DNA of 27,620 nt from Thermohalobaculum sp045106875 (GCA_045106875.1 JBGCFK010000215.1:1-27620); one strand, 5' to 3'. Counted from the first letter of the stretch, positions 8,677 to 17,289 are shown. Numbers and translations: made by a program. Notes: generated from the sequence alone by a model not told the origin.

Positions 8677-9528
8677 TCAGCCTGTCTCGACCGCAAGATC
8701 CTCGTACGCGCCCCACTCGACCCACGAACCATCATAGACCGCGTTGCGCTTGTGACCGATCCGGGCTAGCGCGAGACTCAGAATGCACGCTGTCACGCCC
8801 GACCCGCAAGACGTCGCGATCGGTCGGTCCAGATCAACTCCGGCGGCCTCGAAGACGGCACGCAGCTCGTCCGGTGATTTCATCGTCTGGTCATCGTTCA
8901 ACAGCGTGCGGAAATGGACGTTCTGTGACCCCGGGATGTGGCCTGCGCGCAAACCCTTGCGCGGCTCGGCCTCCTCGCCTCGAAAACGCCCTGGCGCCCG
9001 TGCATCCACGATCTGTTCGTCTTTCAACTTCACCGCTCGTGCCATCTGCGTCACATCCCGCACCATGGCCGAATTCCGCCTGCCCGTGAAGTGGCGTTCC
9101 TTTGGATCCACCGGCTCGTCATCCACCGGATGCCCCTCGGCCTGCCATTTCGGCAAGCCACCGTCCAGTACCGCAACATCCTCATGCCCGAACATGCGGA
9201 ACATCCACCAGACCCGCGCGGCCGAATAGATGCCCTTCTGATCGTAGACTACTACACGATGCCCATCCCCAATGCCCAGCTTGCGCACGCGCGAGACGAA
9301 TTTCTCCACGGGCGGCAGCATATGCGGCAGCGGCGAGTTATCATCCGCGATATCGTCAATATCAAAGAACCGCGCACCAGGCAGGTGCCCCGCTTCATAT
9401 AGCGTGCGTCCATCCTTGCCTTCCGTCGGAAGATACGTGGACCCATCAAGGATCCGCACATCCGGCGCACGCAGGCGCTCGGCCAGCCAATCGGTTGAGA
9501 CTAAAAGGGTCGGATCAGATTGAGGCAT
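8677..9528 (-). CDS. sseA: 3-mercaptopyruvate sulfurtransferase (tandem rhodanese)
   Basis: Moves sulfur from 3-mercaptopyruvate (or thiosulfate) to a thiol acceptor or cyanide in cysteine breakdown. 283 residues, the usual length for two rhodanese domains. The N-terminal domain (about 1-140) has no active cysteine. The C-terminal domain carries the catalytic loop CGSGVTA with Cys231; CGSG(V/T) is typical of mercaptopyruvate sulfurtransferases, whereas thiosulfate-specific rhodaneses have a more basic loop. WW in the first domain and HIPGSQNVHF in the second are family marks. First gene of a minus-strand run with the acetyltransferase and the 885-residue membrane protein. No strong ribosome site is visible before the ATG. 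Confidence 0.93.
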   Translation of the reverse strand: MPQSDPTLLVSTDWLAERLRAPDVRILDGSTYLPTEGKDGRTLYEAGHLPGARFFDIDDIADDNSPLPHMLPPVEKFVSRVRKLGIGDGHRVVVYDQKGIYSAARVWWMFRMFGHEDVAVLDGGLPKWQAEGHPVDDEPVDPKERHFTGRRNSAMVRDVTQMARAVKLKDEQIVDARAPGRFRGEEAEPRKGLRAGHIPGSQNVHFRTLLNDDQTMKSPDELRAVFEAAGVDLDRPIATSCGSGVTACILSLALARIGHKRNAVYDGSWVEWGAYEDLAVETG

Positions 9529-9628
9529 CTTACAGCTCGCTATGAGGCTTCTTCTCCCTTTTGGTATGCGCGCGATTCGCTGGAATCAACCATTCTGATG
9601 TCAGGAGTCAGATGCGCGCCGCAACGCG

Positions 9629-10459
9629 TCAGATGAGTATCACACGGCCATCGGCGTTCCGGCGCACTTCAAGAAGATCCTCACGGCCTTCAGAACCCAT
9701 GTGCTTGCGATAAAATTCCTCAGCCACCGACCTGTCATCTGTTCGAATGGCTTTCAAAACGGCGTCGCGCGAACGCGTATGGAAAGAGGTTGGAATCGGC
9801 GCATCTGCGCGCTCATCCCATAGGTCAGAGAAGGCGCCGAGGCGCTCGTACTTGCGCCACCAATGCTCGAACCCCGGCGCTGCATAGTGCAGGATCACAG
9901 CCTTGTCGCTCGGCACACCCTCCGCGCCGGCAAATCTGTGCGGGCCGTGCGCACGCGCTGTCACGGGCGGAGCGCCCAAGCGCAGGGCTGCTTTGCCGTT
10001 ATCGTACAGCAGGAACCTGTGCCGGCCATTCACACGGAACCGGGTGACATCCACGAAGGGCTCATCAGCATACCAGACCGGCGCTGCTTCGTGGTTCGGA
10101 AAGATGAGTTGCTCCGCCGAGCTGTCCCAAAGGTCATTCGAAAGAGGCACGAACAACTCGTCCGCATCCACATGCAACAGCCAGTCGAAGCCGGCCATGG
10201 CGGCCATCTGGATGGCGGAATTGGTGTTCGCATCTTGGCGAGCCAGCGTCTGTGTGAGACGCGAGTCCCGATCGATCTGCTGGCCGGGCAGGATCGAGAC
10301 CCGGTCCGAGGTTGTTTTTTCAGCAAATGCCATCTCGCCCGGATCGTCAAGCCAGATAAACAGATGATCGGCCACATGCATGTGATGGGCGATCCAGTCA
10401 TGGAGCCACGTCTTGCAATCTGCCATGGTGACGGTAATCGCCGCCCTTGCATCGGCCAT
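9629..10459 (-). CDS. GT92/DUF23-like glycosyltransferase
   Basis: 276 residues, cytoplasmic. Starts with a nucleotide-sugar-binding strand (ITVTMADCKTWLHDWIAHH) and has a DxD metal-binding motif in HVDADELF (Asp98, Asp100, Glu101), the pattern of Glyco_tranf_2_4/GT92-like transferases, often annotated as glycosyltransferase family 2. HYAAPGFEHWWRKYERLG in the C-terminal third also fits that group. It starts 2 bases after the stop codon of the epimerase gene upstream and is surely in the same operon. No polysaccharide locus is nearby, so donor and acceptor are unknown. Confidence 0.8.
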   Translation of the reverse strand: MADARAAITVTMADCKTWLHDWIAHHMHVADHLFIWLDDPGEMAFAEKTTSDRVSILPGQQIDRDSRLTQTLARQDANTNSAIQMAAMAGFDWLLHVDADELFVPLSNDLWDSSAEQLIFPNHEAAPVWYADEPFVDVTRFRVNGRHRFLLYDNGKAALRLGAPPVTARAHGPHRFAGAEGVPSDKAVILHYAAPGFEHWWRKYERLGAFSDLWDERADAPIPTSFHTRSRDAVLKAIRTDDRSVAEEFYRKHMGSEGREDLLEVRRNADGRVILI

Positions 10460-10461
10460 GA

Positions 10462-11289
10462 CTACTCGGCCAATCCGCGCGCCGCGAGCCAGGCCACGGA
10501 TTCAGGAATGTGATCGTGGTTCGCCAGCTCCAGAACCAGCCGAGGTCGGGTTTCAAGCGCCGCGATCGCGTCGAACACGCCGTGCCACGAGATGTTACCC
10601 CGACCAATTGCCCAGTGCCGATCCCCATATCCATCCGCATCCTGCAGGTGCACGTGTGCCAGCCGTTCGCCCGCCGCCATGACATAGTGATCGACAGGCG
10701 GCGCAGATCTGCTCCCGTAGGCAAGGTGGGCATGCCCCGTATCCAGCGACACACGCACAGCTTCGGACTCGAAGCTATCAGCAAGATGCACCCGGCGGGC
10801 AGGATTCATGTCCGAGATGTTCTCGATCACCAGCACGACGCCCTGATCCTCGGCGCGTTTCACGACAGGCCCCAAAGTGGCGTGTGCATGACTTGTCTGG
10901 ATGCAAGCCCTGCTGCTGTCCGGGTTTACATCGTGATTGTAGTCCCAGGTCGTATAGGGCGAGTGGATCACCATATGCGTGGCCCCGACTGCCTCGCAAA
11001 CATCCAGGCCCTGCATCATCCTATGTCGCACAACATCCTGGATCATTGGATCGTTCGAGGCAATTGTGATCCCCCAGAACGGACCATGAATGCCGCGGCG
11101 ACCTTTGTGTCCGTCCAGATCTCGCACGGCCTGCTCGGCCAAAGGGCGCCAGTCACTGTCCAGCACATGCGGGGCGTGGAAGGTCTGGATCTCGACATCC
11201 CTGTCTTTATCGCACAGCCAGTCCCGGAACTCTGCAAGGCGTGGCACGGGCAAGCAGGCGCCGATGGTCAGCGGCAGATTGTGCGGCAT
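10462..11289 (-). CDS. Sugar phosphate isomerase/epimerase, TIM barrel
   Basis: 275 residues of the xylose-isomerase-like / AP endonuclease family 2 fold. Likely metal ligands occur in the expected order: IHGPFWG and VIHSPYTTWDY early, IENISDMNP (Glu), SLDTGHAHLAYG (Asp and His), HVHLQDADGYGD, and LELANHD (Glu) at the end. These enzymes isomerise or epimerise sugars or keto acids such as inosose, tagatose or hydroxypyruvate. The ATG at 11289 is preceded by AGGAG at a good distance. Cotranscribed with the glycosyltransferase (2-base gap). The substrate is not evident. Confidence 0.85.
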   Translation of the reverse strand: MPHNLPLTIGACLPVPRLAEFRDWLCDKDRDVEIQTFHAPHVLDSDWRPLAEQAVRDLDGHKGRRGIHGPFWGITIASNDPMIQDVVRHRMMQGLDVCEAVGATHMVIHSPYTTWDYNHDVNPDSSRACIQTSHAHATLGPVVKRAEDQGVVLVIENISDMNPARRVHLADSFESEAVRVSLDTGHAHLAYGSRSAPPVDHYVMAAGERLAHVHLQDADGYGDRHWAIGRGNISWHGVFDAIAALETRPRLVLELANHDHIPESVAWLAARGLAE

Positions 11290-11370
11290 TTGGGTCTCCT
11301 CTGCCCTAGCGTGTTCATGGGCTTTACCCCTTTGTGGTGCAGCCGTCGACGGGCGCAGTGAAACGCGGCC

Positions 11371-12090
11371 CTACTCGAGCAGCATCGAGACCCTGCGGTT
11401 CTGCTTGCCTTTCTTCTCGATTTTGCCGAGCCGAACGGTCCCAATCTCGGAGGTCGAACGCACATGTGTGCCGCCGCAAGGTTGCAGGTCCACTGGCGCA
11501 TCGGGATCGCCGCCAATGCGCACCAGACGGACGCGCCCCTGCCCCATGGGTGGTTTCACAGTCATTGTCTTGACCATCTCGGGTTGCGCTTCGAGTTCGG
11601 CATCGGTGATCCATTCGTCGCTGATCGGATGATCGCCAGCTATCAACACGTTCAACGCGCGCTCAATCGCTTCTTTGTCTTCAGGCGCCTCAGGCATGTC
11701 AAAATCCAACCGACCCTTTTCAGCCGAGATCTGTCCGCCTGTAACCGGCAATGGGATAACGACGGATAGCAAGTGCAGGCCGGTATGAACGCGCATATGG
11801 CGGAACCGGCGCTCCCAGTCGAGGCCAACCGTAACTTCCGCTCCAACTTCTGGCACATCGGCGCCTTCGGCAGGTATGTGCACGACCTCATCAGGCGCAT
11901 CGCCCTTGACGGCGACAGCAACTTCCATCTCGCCGCCTTGCCAGACCAGCACGCCAGCATCGCCCGGCTGTCCACCACCTGTTGGGTAGAAGACACTTCG
12001 ATCGAGGATAACACCGCGATCCGTGATGGCGACAACGGTTGCATTGCATTCCCTTAGATATGCATCGTCTCGGAAAAGGGCCTGGGTCAT
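11371..12090 (-). CDS. Stand-alone alanyl-tRNA editing protein (AlaX type)
   Basis: 239 residues. Hydrolyses mischarged Ser- or Gly-tRNA(Ala) in trans; related to the editing half of alanyl-tRNA synthetase without the aminoacylation core. FYPTGGGQPGD near residues 34-44 is the family's N-terminal signature. The zinc site is visible as HTGLH (His102, His106) and CGGTH (Cys205, His209), so editing should be active. The ATG at 12090 is chosen because AGGAG lies 8 bases upstream; an in-frame GTG at 12099 would overlap that ribosome site. Both neighbours run on the same strand but with gaps of 81 and 193 bases, so it probably has its own promoter. Confidence 0.92.
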   Translation of the reverse strand: MTQALFRDDAYLRECNATVVAITDRGVILDRSVFYPTGGGQPGDAGVLVWQGGEMEVAVAVKGDAPDEVVHIPAEGADVPEVGAEVTVGLDWERRFRHMRVHTGLHLLSVVIPLPVTGGQISAEKGRLDFDMPEAPEDKEAIERALNVLIAGDHPISDEWITDAELEAQPEMVKTMTVKPPMGQGRVRLVRIGGDPDAPVDLQPCGGTHVRSTSEIGTVRLGKIEKKGKQNRRVSMLLE

Positions 12091-12227
12091 GGCGGACACT
12101 CCTGTTTGATCGGATTCTCTTAGCCGTCAGCCCAAGCCGCACGCAAGCGCGGCCACCGGGCACCAACGCCGCTGCCGCAGGAGAGGACGCCCCAATGCCC
12201 GGACCTCGTGATAACGGGAGTGTCGTT

Positions 12228-12247
12228 GACCGCTCCACGCAGCGGTC
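12228..12247. other. Hairpin between mscS-type gene and alaX
   Basis: GACCGCT (12228-12234) and AGCGGTC (12241-12247) form a perfect 7-bp stem with a 6-base loop. A second small stem, GCCC...GGGC, lies just to the right toward the channel gene. There is no T-tract on either strand, so it may act as a weak terminator or RNA-processing signal after the channel gene; function not established. Confidence 0.4.
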
Positions 12248-12283
12248 GGACGCCCGTTTGATGGGCAAATGAAGCGAAAGGGA

Positions 12284-14725
12284 TCAGCCAGGCCCGTCCG
12301 GTCCATCGCTTTCTGGCACGGGATCTGCTCCGGCATCCTCGGCCATACCCTCCGGACGTCCAACAATCAGTTTTTCCAGCCCGCCAAGACTGCGAATATG
12401 GACATCGCGCTGGGCAAACGGGATCTCGATCCCCTCTGCCTCAAACCGCTCGTAGATCGAGAACCGGATGTCGGATGCCACGTTCAGGATCCAGTTCACA
12501 TCACGCAACACACCACGGATCTCGAAGTCCAGACTGTCGGCACCAAACCCCTGGAACACAACGTAAGGCCCCGGACGGCGCATCAGCATTGTGTGCGCCT
12601 GAGCCACTTCCAACAGGATCTCCTCTACCTTGCGCACATCCGATCCATAGGCCACACCGACCGGAACGATCAGGCGTCCGTGGCTGTTAGCATGCGTCCA
12701 GTTGGTCACAGTGCCCGAGATCAGATCCGCGTTCGGCACAAACATGGTCGAGCGATCGAAGGTCTGGATCTCGGTAGACCGGACGTTGACCTTCTGCACA
12801 GTGCCATGCACGCCGCCGATCTCGACCCAGTCGCCAGTCTTGATGGGTCGCTCGACCAGCAGGATCACGCCGGATACGAAGTTGTTGACAATGTTCTGCA
12901 ACCCAAAGCCAATACCAACTGACAGCGCACCCGCAACGATGGCAAGGCTGGACAGATCAAGCCCGGTTGTCGAGATCGCCACCAGCGCCGCGATCACGAT
13001 GCCGACATAGCCTACCCCCGCCGTCAGTGCGGACTTCGCGCCTACATCCATGCGCAGCACCGGCAGCACTGACCGGCGCAACACGCCCTGCAAGGTCTTT
13101 GTGACTGCGTAACCAATGGCAAACACGAACAGGAAGATCACGAAATCTACCGGAGAGATGACAACCTCGCCAACTTCGAATCCCTCGACCAGACGAGCCC
13201 AGATCGCCTCTAGATCCGTCAGGGTGGCTCCCCAGATCAGCGCCAGTATTGGCAACGAGCCAATCGCCAGCACAGTGCCTGTCAGCACCGGCAGAACCGG
13301 GAGTGGTGCTTCCTCTGCACCGATGCCAGCGTCTGCAGGCCGACCTAGCGCAGAGACCTCACGCATGACATTGTGAACCAGCACGCAGATGGCAATAAGT
13401 GCGCCACTGAACACGACCGGATAGAAAAGGAAGCGGGACGCGCCAAAGTAGCCTGCCAATGCAAGCAATGGGGCAATCACTGCCACAGCACGCGCGACGA
13501 TCCGGATCAGTTTCAGGATCAGCGATACAGGCTGCGGCCCTTGTGGGATGGCATCCTCGGCGTCACCTATCGCTTGTGCCTGAACAGGATCCGGCTCGCC
13601 GACATGCGCCGCGCCTATGTAGCGCCACAGCGCAATCCCGCCCAGCACCAGCACACCCGCGTTCAAAAGCGCGAGCGCATCCAGATTCAACCCGGCCTCT
13701 TCGCCCGAACCTAAAAGTGCAGCGTCCAGTCCAACCACGATCGCCAGTGCCATAAGCCAACGGAACGACCGCGACGCCTCGCCATTTCCAAGTTTCGAGA
13801 GCCGGATCTTGGCGTGATCCGGCGAAAAATACGCGGCGCCCAATGCAAATGCTCCAATCACGATCAGCGCGGCTTCACAGAGTCCCCAGATGTACAGAAG
13901 CCCGGTCGGGCCCATTAACCCACTGTTCAAGACGCCTGCAAGCACCATCCCAACGGCCAACGCGGGCAGCAGGAGTCGCGCCATGGTCATGCCGGATGCC
14001 ACCATCACACGGCGCGTAGGTGCCTCGTCATCCTCCAGCATGGCTCCAAACCGCCGGATCAGCATACGGCGCAAACCGACGGCAAGCCCAAGCCCGAGCA
14101 GGGCCATAACGACAGGTAGAGCGAGCCGATCGACCAAACCCTGCATACTGCTCCCCACCGAAAGCTGTTGCCGTACTTCCAGCGCGATGGCGCGGGCCTG
14201 CCGTTCGACAGAAAGCCATGCGGTTTCGGCACGCGCGGCAGAAAGTGGGCTGGGACCGCGCGTGAACAGCTGAGCCTCGAACCTATCCCGGCGCAACGTA
14301 TTGAGCTTTTCTGTTAACGCCGTGGCTCGCGCTGCAGCCTGCTCGGCAAGACGTTGGCGTGCACTGATTTCGGCAATCGCTGCCGTCAGGCGCGCACGTT
14401 CCCCTGCAATCTCAGCGGATTCGACCCCATCTTCGGGCGCGTTCCCGAGCGCATCCAACTGCCGTTGAAGCGGCGTAACTGCATCTTGCGCGGTTTGTGC
14501 CAGCGCAACAAACTCCTGGCGGCGCATCTCGAGCTTTGCCCGCTGCTCTTCCAGATCAGCATCGGTCAGATCACCGCTATCCAGCGCTGTGTCGATACGG
14601 TCAGCGGTTTTCGAGAACGTCTCGAGCCCTTGGTCGGCTTTCTGTTGGCCCAGTCCCGTTACCGGGTTCATCAGAACCAGCAGCACGGCGACAAGTCCGG
14701 CGACAATCGATAGCTTGCTTTTCAT
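12284..14725 (-). CDS. DUF3772-MscS mechanosensitive ion channel
   Basis: 813 residues. A signal-like N-terminal hydrophobic segment (about 5-26) is followed by a periplasmic coiled-coil region (about 30-190, DUF3772-like), then roughly ten membrane segments. The C-terminal third is the MscS core: pore helix SSLAIVAGALSVGIGFGLQ followed by NIVNNFVSGVILL, then the beta domain ERPIKTGDWVEIGGVHGTVQ and VPNADLISGTVTNW. Such large MscS-like channels release solutes during hypo-osmotic shock. The tail (about 795-813) is acidic and Gly/Pro-rich. It starts 55 bases after the cysK stop, so read-through from cysK is possible. Confidence 0.92.
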   Translation of the reverse strand: MKSKLSIVAGLVAVLLVLMNPVTGLGQQKADQGLETFSKTADRIDTALDSGDLTDADLEEQRAKLEMRRQEFVALAQTAQDAVTPLQRQLDALGNAPEDGVESAEIAGERARLTAAIAEISARQRLAEQAAARATALTEKLNTLRRDRFEAQLFTRGPSPLSAARAETAWLSVERQARAIALEVRQQLSVGSSMQGLVDRLALPVVMALLGLGLAVGLRRMLIRRFGAMLEDDEAPTRRVMVASGMTMARLLLPALAVGMVLAGVLNSGLMGPTGLLYIWGLCEAALIVIGAFALGAAYFSPDHAKIRLSKLGNGEASRSFRWLMALAIVVGLDAALLGSGEEAGLNLDALALLNAGVLVLGGIALWRYIGAAHVGEPDPVQAQAIGDAEDAIPQGPQPVSLILKLIRIVARAVAVIAPLLALAGYFGASRFLFYPVVFSGALIAICVLVHNVMREVSALGRPADAGIGAEEAPLPVLPVLTGTVLAIGSLPILALIWGATLTDLEAIWARLVEGFEVGEVVISPVDFVIFLFVFAIGYAVTKTLQGVLRRSVLPVLRMDVGAKSALTAGVGYVGIVIAALVAISTTGLDLSSLAIVAGALSVGIGFGLQNIVNNFVSGVILLVERPIKTGDWVEIGGVHGTVQKVNVRSTEIQTFDRSTMFVPNADLISGTVTNWTHANSHGRLIVPVGVAYGSDVRKVEEILLEVAQAHTMLMRRPGPYVVFQGFGADSLDFEIRGVLRDVNWILNVASDIRFSIYERFEAEGIEIPFAQRDVHIRSLGGLEKLIVGRPEGMAEDAGADPVPESDGPDGPG

Positions 14726-14780
14726 ACCTGTCGCTTATCCCTCACTGCGAGAGATGCCAACATTGAAACGACGCGTTTGC

Positions 14781-15824
14781 TCAGCCGCCTTCGAATACTT
14801 CTGGCACGTCGTCGTCTGCATTCGGCTCGAGCCAGTCGGGGGTCGGAAGCCCCTTCTCTCGGAGGAACGTCGGGTTGAAAAGCTTCGACTGATATCGCGA
14901 GCCATAGTCACAGAGTATGGTCACGATCGTCTTGCCTGGACCAAGCTCACGCGCCAGGCGGATCGCACCCGCCACGTTGATGCCCGTCGAGAGCCCCATG
15001 CAGAGACCTTCTTCACGCAAAAGGTCAAAGACGATCGGAATGCCTTCTTCATCCGGGATCTGGAAAGCGTGATCCGGTGTGAAGCCATCAAGATTTGCCG
15101 TGATACGTCCCTGCCCGATGCCCTCAGAGATCGACGACCCATTCGCCTTCAAACTGCCATGCTTGAAGTAGTGCCAGAGTGCCGCGCCCATCGGATCGGC
15201 CAACCCAATCTGTACGCCCGACTTACGCGCTTTCAATGCCTCTGACGTTCCCGCCAGCGTGCCGCCCGAGCCAACCGCGCAAATGAACCCGTCCACACTG
15301 CCTTGAGTCTGATCGAAAATCTCTGGACCAGTGCTCTCTACATGCGCCTGACGGTTGGCCACATTGTCGAATTGGTTCGCCCAGATCGCGCCATTGGGCT
15401 CGGTCTCGGCCAACTTGGCGGCCAGACGCCCGGAGTATTTTACATAGTTGTCGGGGTTCTTGTACGGAAGCGCAGGGACCTCGATCAGCTGCGCACCCGC
15501 AAGGCGTAGCATGTCCTTCTTCTCCTGGCTTTGGGTCTCAGGGATCACAATCACGGACTTGAAACCCATCGCCGCACCAACCAGCGAGATGCCAATGCCA
15601 GTGTTGCCCGCCGTTCCTTCAACGATCGTGCCACCGGGGCGTAGATCACCCCTCGCAACTGCGTCCTGGATGATCCATTTCGCAGCACGGTCCTTGACCG
15701 ACTGCCCAGGGTTCAGAAACTCGGCTCTGCCCAGAATTTCACAGCCCGTTAGCTCAGATGCTTTCTTCAAGCGGATCAGCGGTGTGTTTCCGACGGCGCT
15801 TGGCAAGTCTGCGTAGATACTCAT
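14781..15824 (-). CDS. cysK: Cysteine synthase A (O-acetylserine sulfhydrylase)
   Basis: PLP enzyme joining sulfide to O-acetylserine to give cysteine. 347 residues, slightly longer than the E. coli enzyme because of an acidic C-terminal tail (ADDDVPEVFEGG). The PLP lysine is Lys44 in NPGQSVKDRAA; TAGNTGIG is the substrate loop and GSGGTLAG the PLP-phosphate loop. Next to trgB, as in the tellurite-resistance region of R. sphaeroides, where cysK also contributes to resistance. A palindrome (15901-15916) lies 77 bp before the start codon and recurs before trgB. A plausible promoter, TTGCTC-N17-TAAACG, lies between the palindrome and the gene. Confidence 0.95.
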   Translation of the reverse strand: MSIYADLPSAVGNTPLIRLKKASELTGCEILGRAEFLNPGQSVKDRAAKWIIQDAVARGDLRPGGTIVEGTAGNTGIGISLVGAAMGFKSVIVIPETQSQEKKDMLRLAGAQLIEVPALPYKNPDNYVKYSGRLAAKLAETEPNGAIWANQFDNVANRQAHVESTGPEIFDQTQGSVDGFICAVGSGGTLAGTSEALKARKSGVQIGLADPMGAALWHYFKHGSLKANGSSISEGIGQGRITANLDGFTPDHAFQIPDEEGIPIVFDLLREEGLCMGLSTGINVAGAIRLARELGPGKTIVTILCDYGSRYQSKLFNPTFLREKGLPTPDWLEPNADDDVPEVFEGG

Positions 15825-15900
15825 AAGCCCCGATCCTTCTTGTAGTTTGAATCCCGTTTAGCGTTCGCACGAAGTCAGAGCAAGGCGAGCGTCCACATCA

Positions 15901-15916
15901 GGCGGATTTCTCCACC
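15901..15916. promoter_or_regulatory. Shared palindrome, cysK copy
   Basis: GGCGGATTTCTCCACC on the plus strand: arms GGCGGA and TCCACC (one mismatch) around 4 bases. It begins 77 bp before the cysK start codon. The trgB promoter region has the same 16-mer with one difference at a similar distance. Likely the operator of one regulator acting on both genes; no known regulator was matched. Confidence 0.55.
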
Positions 15917-15921
15917 GTTTT

Positions 15922-17067
15922 CTATGCACCAGTTGCCCATTCGCGCACCAGCCGTTCGCGATTGGCCTGAAGCCATAGAAGGCTCAGGATCGCGGGGCCG
16001 TTGTTGATCTCGCCAGTGGTCACACCGTCCAGCGCGGCGTCCAATGTCACACTAAAGGCGCGGATGTCCTCGTCCTCCGAGGCCAATCCAAACACCCCTT
16101 CAGACCTTGTCAGAACCGCTTCGCCAACAAAGGATGTCAGATGTTCCGACGCGAAACCCGGCGTGGAGTAGTAGGCTGCCGCCTGCTCCATCCGCCCAAG
16201 TTCCAGCCCTGCCTCTTCCATCGCTTCGCGCCGAGCGCATGTCTGGGCACAACTTTCCTGGTCCAACCGCCCGGCGATCACTTCGATTCCCCACGGACAG
16301 ATATCGCCGCGCGCAAGCATCGGCGCACGAAATTGCTCAATCAGCAGGACACAGTCGCGCACCGGATCATAGGGCAGTACAGTCACGGCATCCCCCGATG
16401 TCACAGCCGTACGCAGGATCTCGGGCGACCAGCTTCCATCAAAGCGGCGATGGTGGAGGCGATGTTCTTCAACGGCGAAATACCGCGTATAGGGCCGCGT
16501 GATACCTTTGTGGTCGATATCCTGGGGACCCCGGTCGCGGCGCAGATGGCCCATTACAGGCATTTTTGTCTTTGCCCGCACGCGCATCCGCGCACGCATC
16601 ATGATGCCTTGCCAGATCTTGTCCACGTCTTCGACGGCGACAATCCCAAAATGCCCCATCAGTTCGGACGCAGCCTCCAGCGCGACGGCGCGATCATTGC
16701 GCTGCCATGCCGCAAAATCCCATGGCAAATCGCGGGTCTTGTCACCAAGCTTATCAGCGGCCCGGAAGTAGTGGGCCTCGACCGGACCCGCATCTGTCTC
16801 GACATGGATTGGAGCCAGCCCATATTCAGCCTCTTCGAAATACTCCAGCCGCGCGATATCTTCGCGGGAAAGCCGCGTGATTACCACACCCTCGGCTTTG
16901 GCTGATGGGCGGGTTGCGAGATACGGATAGGCCTCGTGATCCAGTGCCAACGCTTGGTAACCTTGTGCCCGAGCTTCCACCAACTCCCTGGGTTCGACGA
17001 TGCGGTCCAGCACGATCTCAAGCAATGCCGGGTCGCGGAGTGATCCAAAGAAGAACAAGGTGGTCAT
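15922..17067 (-). CDS. trgB: TrgB-type protein: AIG2/gamma-glutamylcyclotransferase-like plus Nudix hydrolase
   Basis: 381 residues with two enzyme domains. Residues 1-150 look like an AIG2/GGCT fold (LFFFGSLRDPALLE, then EYFEEAEYGL with possible catalytic Glu). Residues about 195-360 are an ADP-ribose-pyrophosphatase-type Nudix domain with REAMEEAG at 280-287; the box is at 266-288, but the first Glu of the GX5E part is Ser, with Glu one position earlier. This layout next to cysK matches TrgB of R. sphaeroides, which takes part in tellurite resistance. The start at 17067 (MTTLFFFG) has GGAG about 9 bases upstream; the longer frame to 17202 is unlikely. Divergent from the chrR-like gene. Its substrate is not known from the sequence. 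Confidence 0.85.
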   Translation of the reverse strand: MTTLFFFGSLRDPALLEIVLDRIVEPRELVEARAQGYQALALDHEAYPYLATRPSAKAEGVVITRLSREDIARLEYFEEAEYGLAPIHVETDAGPVEAHYFRAADKLGDKTRDLPWDFAAWQRNDRAVALEAASELMGHFGIVAVEDVDKIWQGIMMRARMRVRAKTKMPVMGHLRRDRGPQDIDHKGITRPYTRYFAVEEHRLHHRRFDGSWSPEILRTAVTSGDAVTVLPYDPVRDCVLLIEQFRAPMLARGDICPWGIEVIAGRLDQESCAQTCARREAMEEAGLELGRMEQAAAYYSTPGFASEHLTSFVGEAVLTRSEGVFGLASEDEDIRAFSVTLDAALDGVTTGEINNGPAILSLLWLQANRERLVREWATGA

Positions 17068-17147
17068 AGTTGACTCCGGCTGAAGGTGCGCCGCCCCAAT
17101 ACGGCCTTTTGGAGTGCAGGTGAACCACAAAACAATCCGATCGCTTG

Positions 17148-17163
17148 GGCGGATTTTTCCACC
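17148..17163. promoter_or_regulatory. Shared palindrome, trgB copy
   Basis: GGCGGATTTTTCCACC, identical to the cysK copy except for one loop base. It starts 81 bp before the trgB ATG. Also about 60 bp upstream of the divergent chrR-like promoter, so a bound protein could affect both directions. Confidence 0.55.
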
Positions 17164-17190
17164 TAGCGGAGCCAGCTTTCCACCTATCGG
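17156..17190. repeat. Two direct repeats TTTCCACCTAnCGG, 21-bp period
   Basis: TTTCCACCTAGCGG (17156-17169) and TTTCCACCTATCGG (17177-17190) are repeated at 21 bp, two turns of the helix, so both copies face the same side. The first overlaps the palindrome 17148-17163. The arrangement is typical of tandem binding of one regulator. Confidence 0.5.
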
Positions 17191-17225
17191 TTCGCAATGC
17201 ACCCCTTCATGCGCTATTTCTCAGG

Positions 17226-17255
17226 TGATCCAAAAGCGGGTGCTTTGCGTATACC
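17226..17255 (+). promoter_or_regulatory. RpoE (ECF11)-type promoter of the chrR-like operon
   Basis: TGATCC (17226-17231), an 18-base spacer, then TATACC (17250-17255). TGATCC with this spacing to a TA-rich -10 is the promoter form used by the singlet-oxygen sigma factor RpoE of R. sphaeroides. Transcription would begin near 17262, about 28 bases before the ATG at 17290, and this rules out the longer frame beginning at 17197. Confidence 0.75.
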
Positions 17256-17289
17256 GACGAAACACGGAAAAGAATCGAGCGTTGAACCG

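Noticed and set aside
7684..8769. 361-codon plus-strand open frame opposite the membrane protein, GNAT and sseA genes
   Set aside because: It crosses three well-supported minus-strand genes and their boundaries; the translation is rich in Arg, His, Gln and Pro without family features, as expected of a GC-rich antisense frame.
12195..12272. Possible 25-residue peptide with AGGAGAGG upstream, between alaX and the channel gene
   Set aside because: Very short, overlaps the hairpin 12228-12247, and has no recognisable features.
17197..17289. Upstream start of the chrR-like gene
   Set aside because: It would begin before the promoter at 17226-17255, and the extra residues do not match ChrR.
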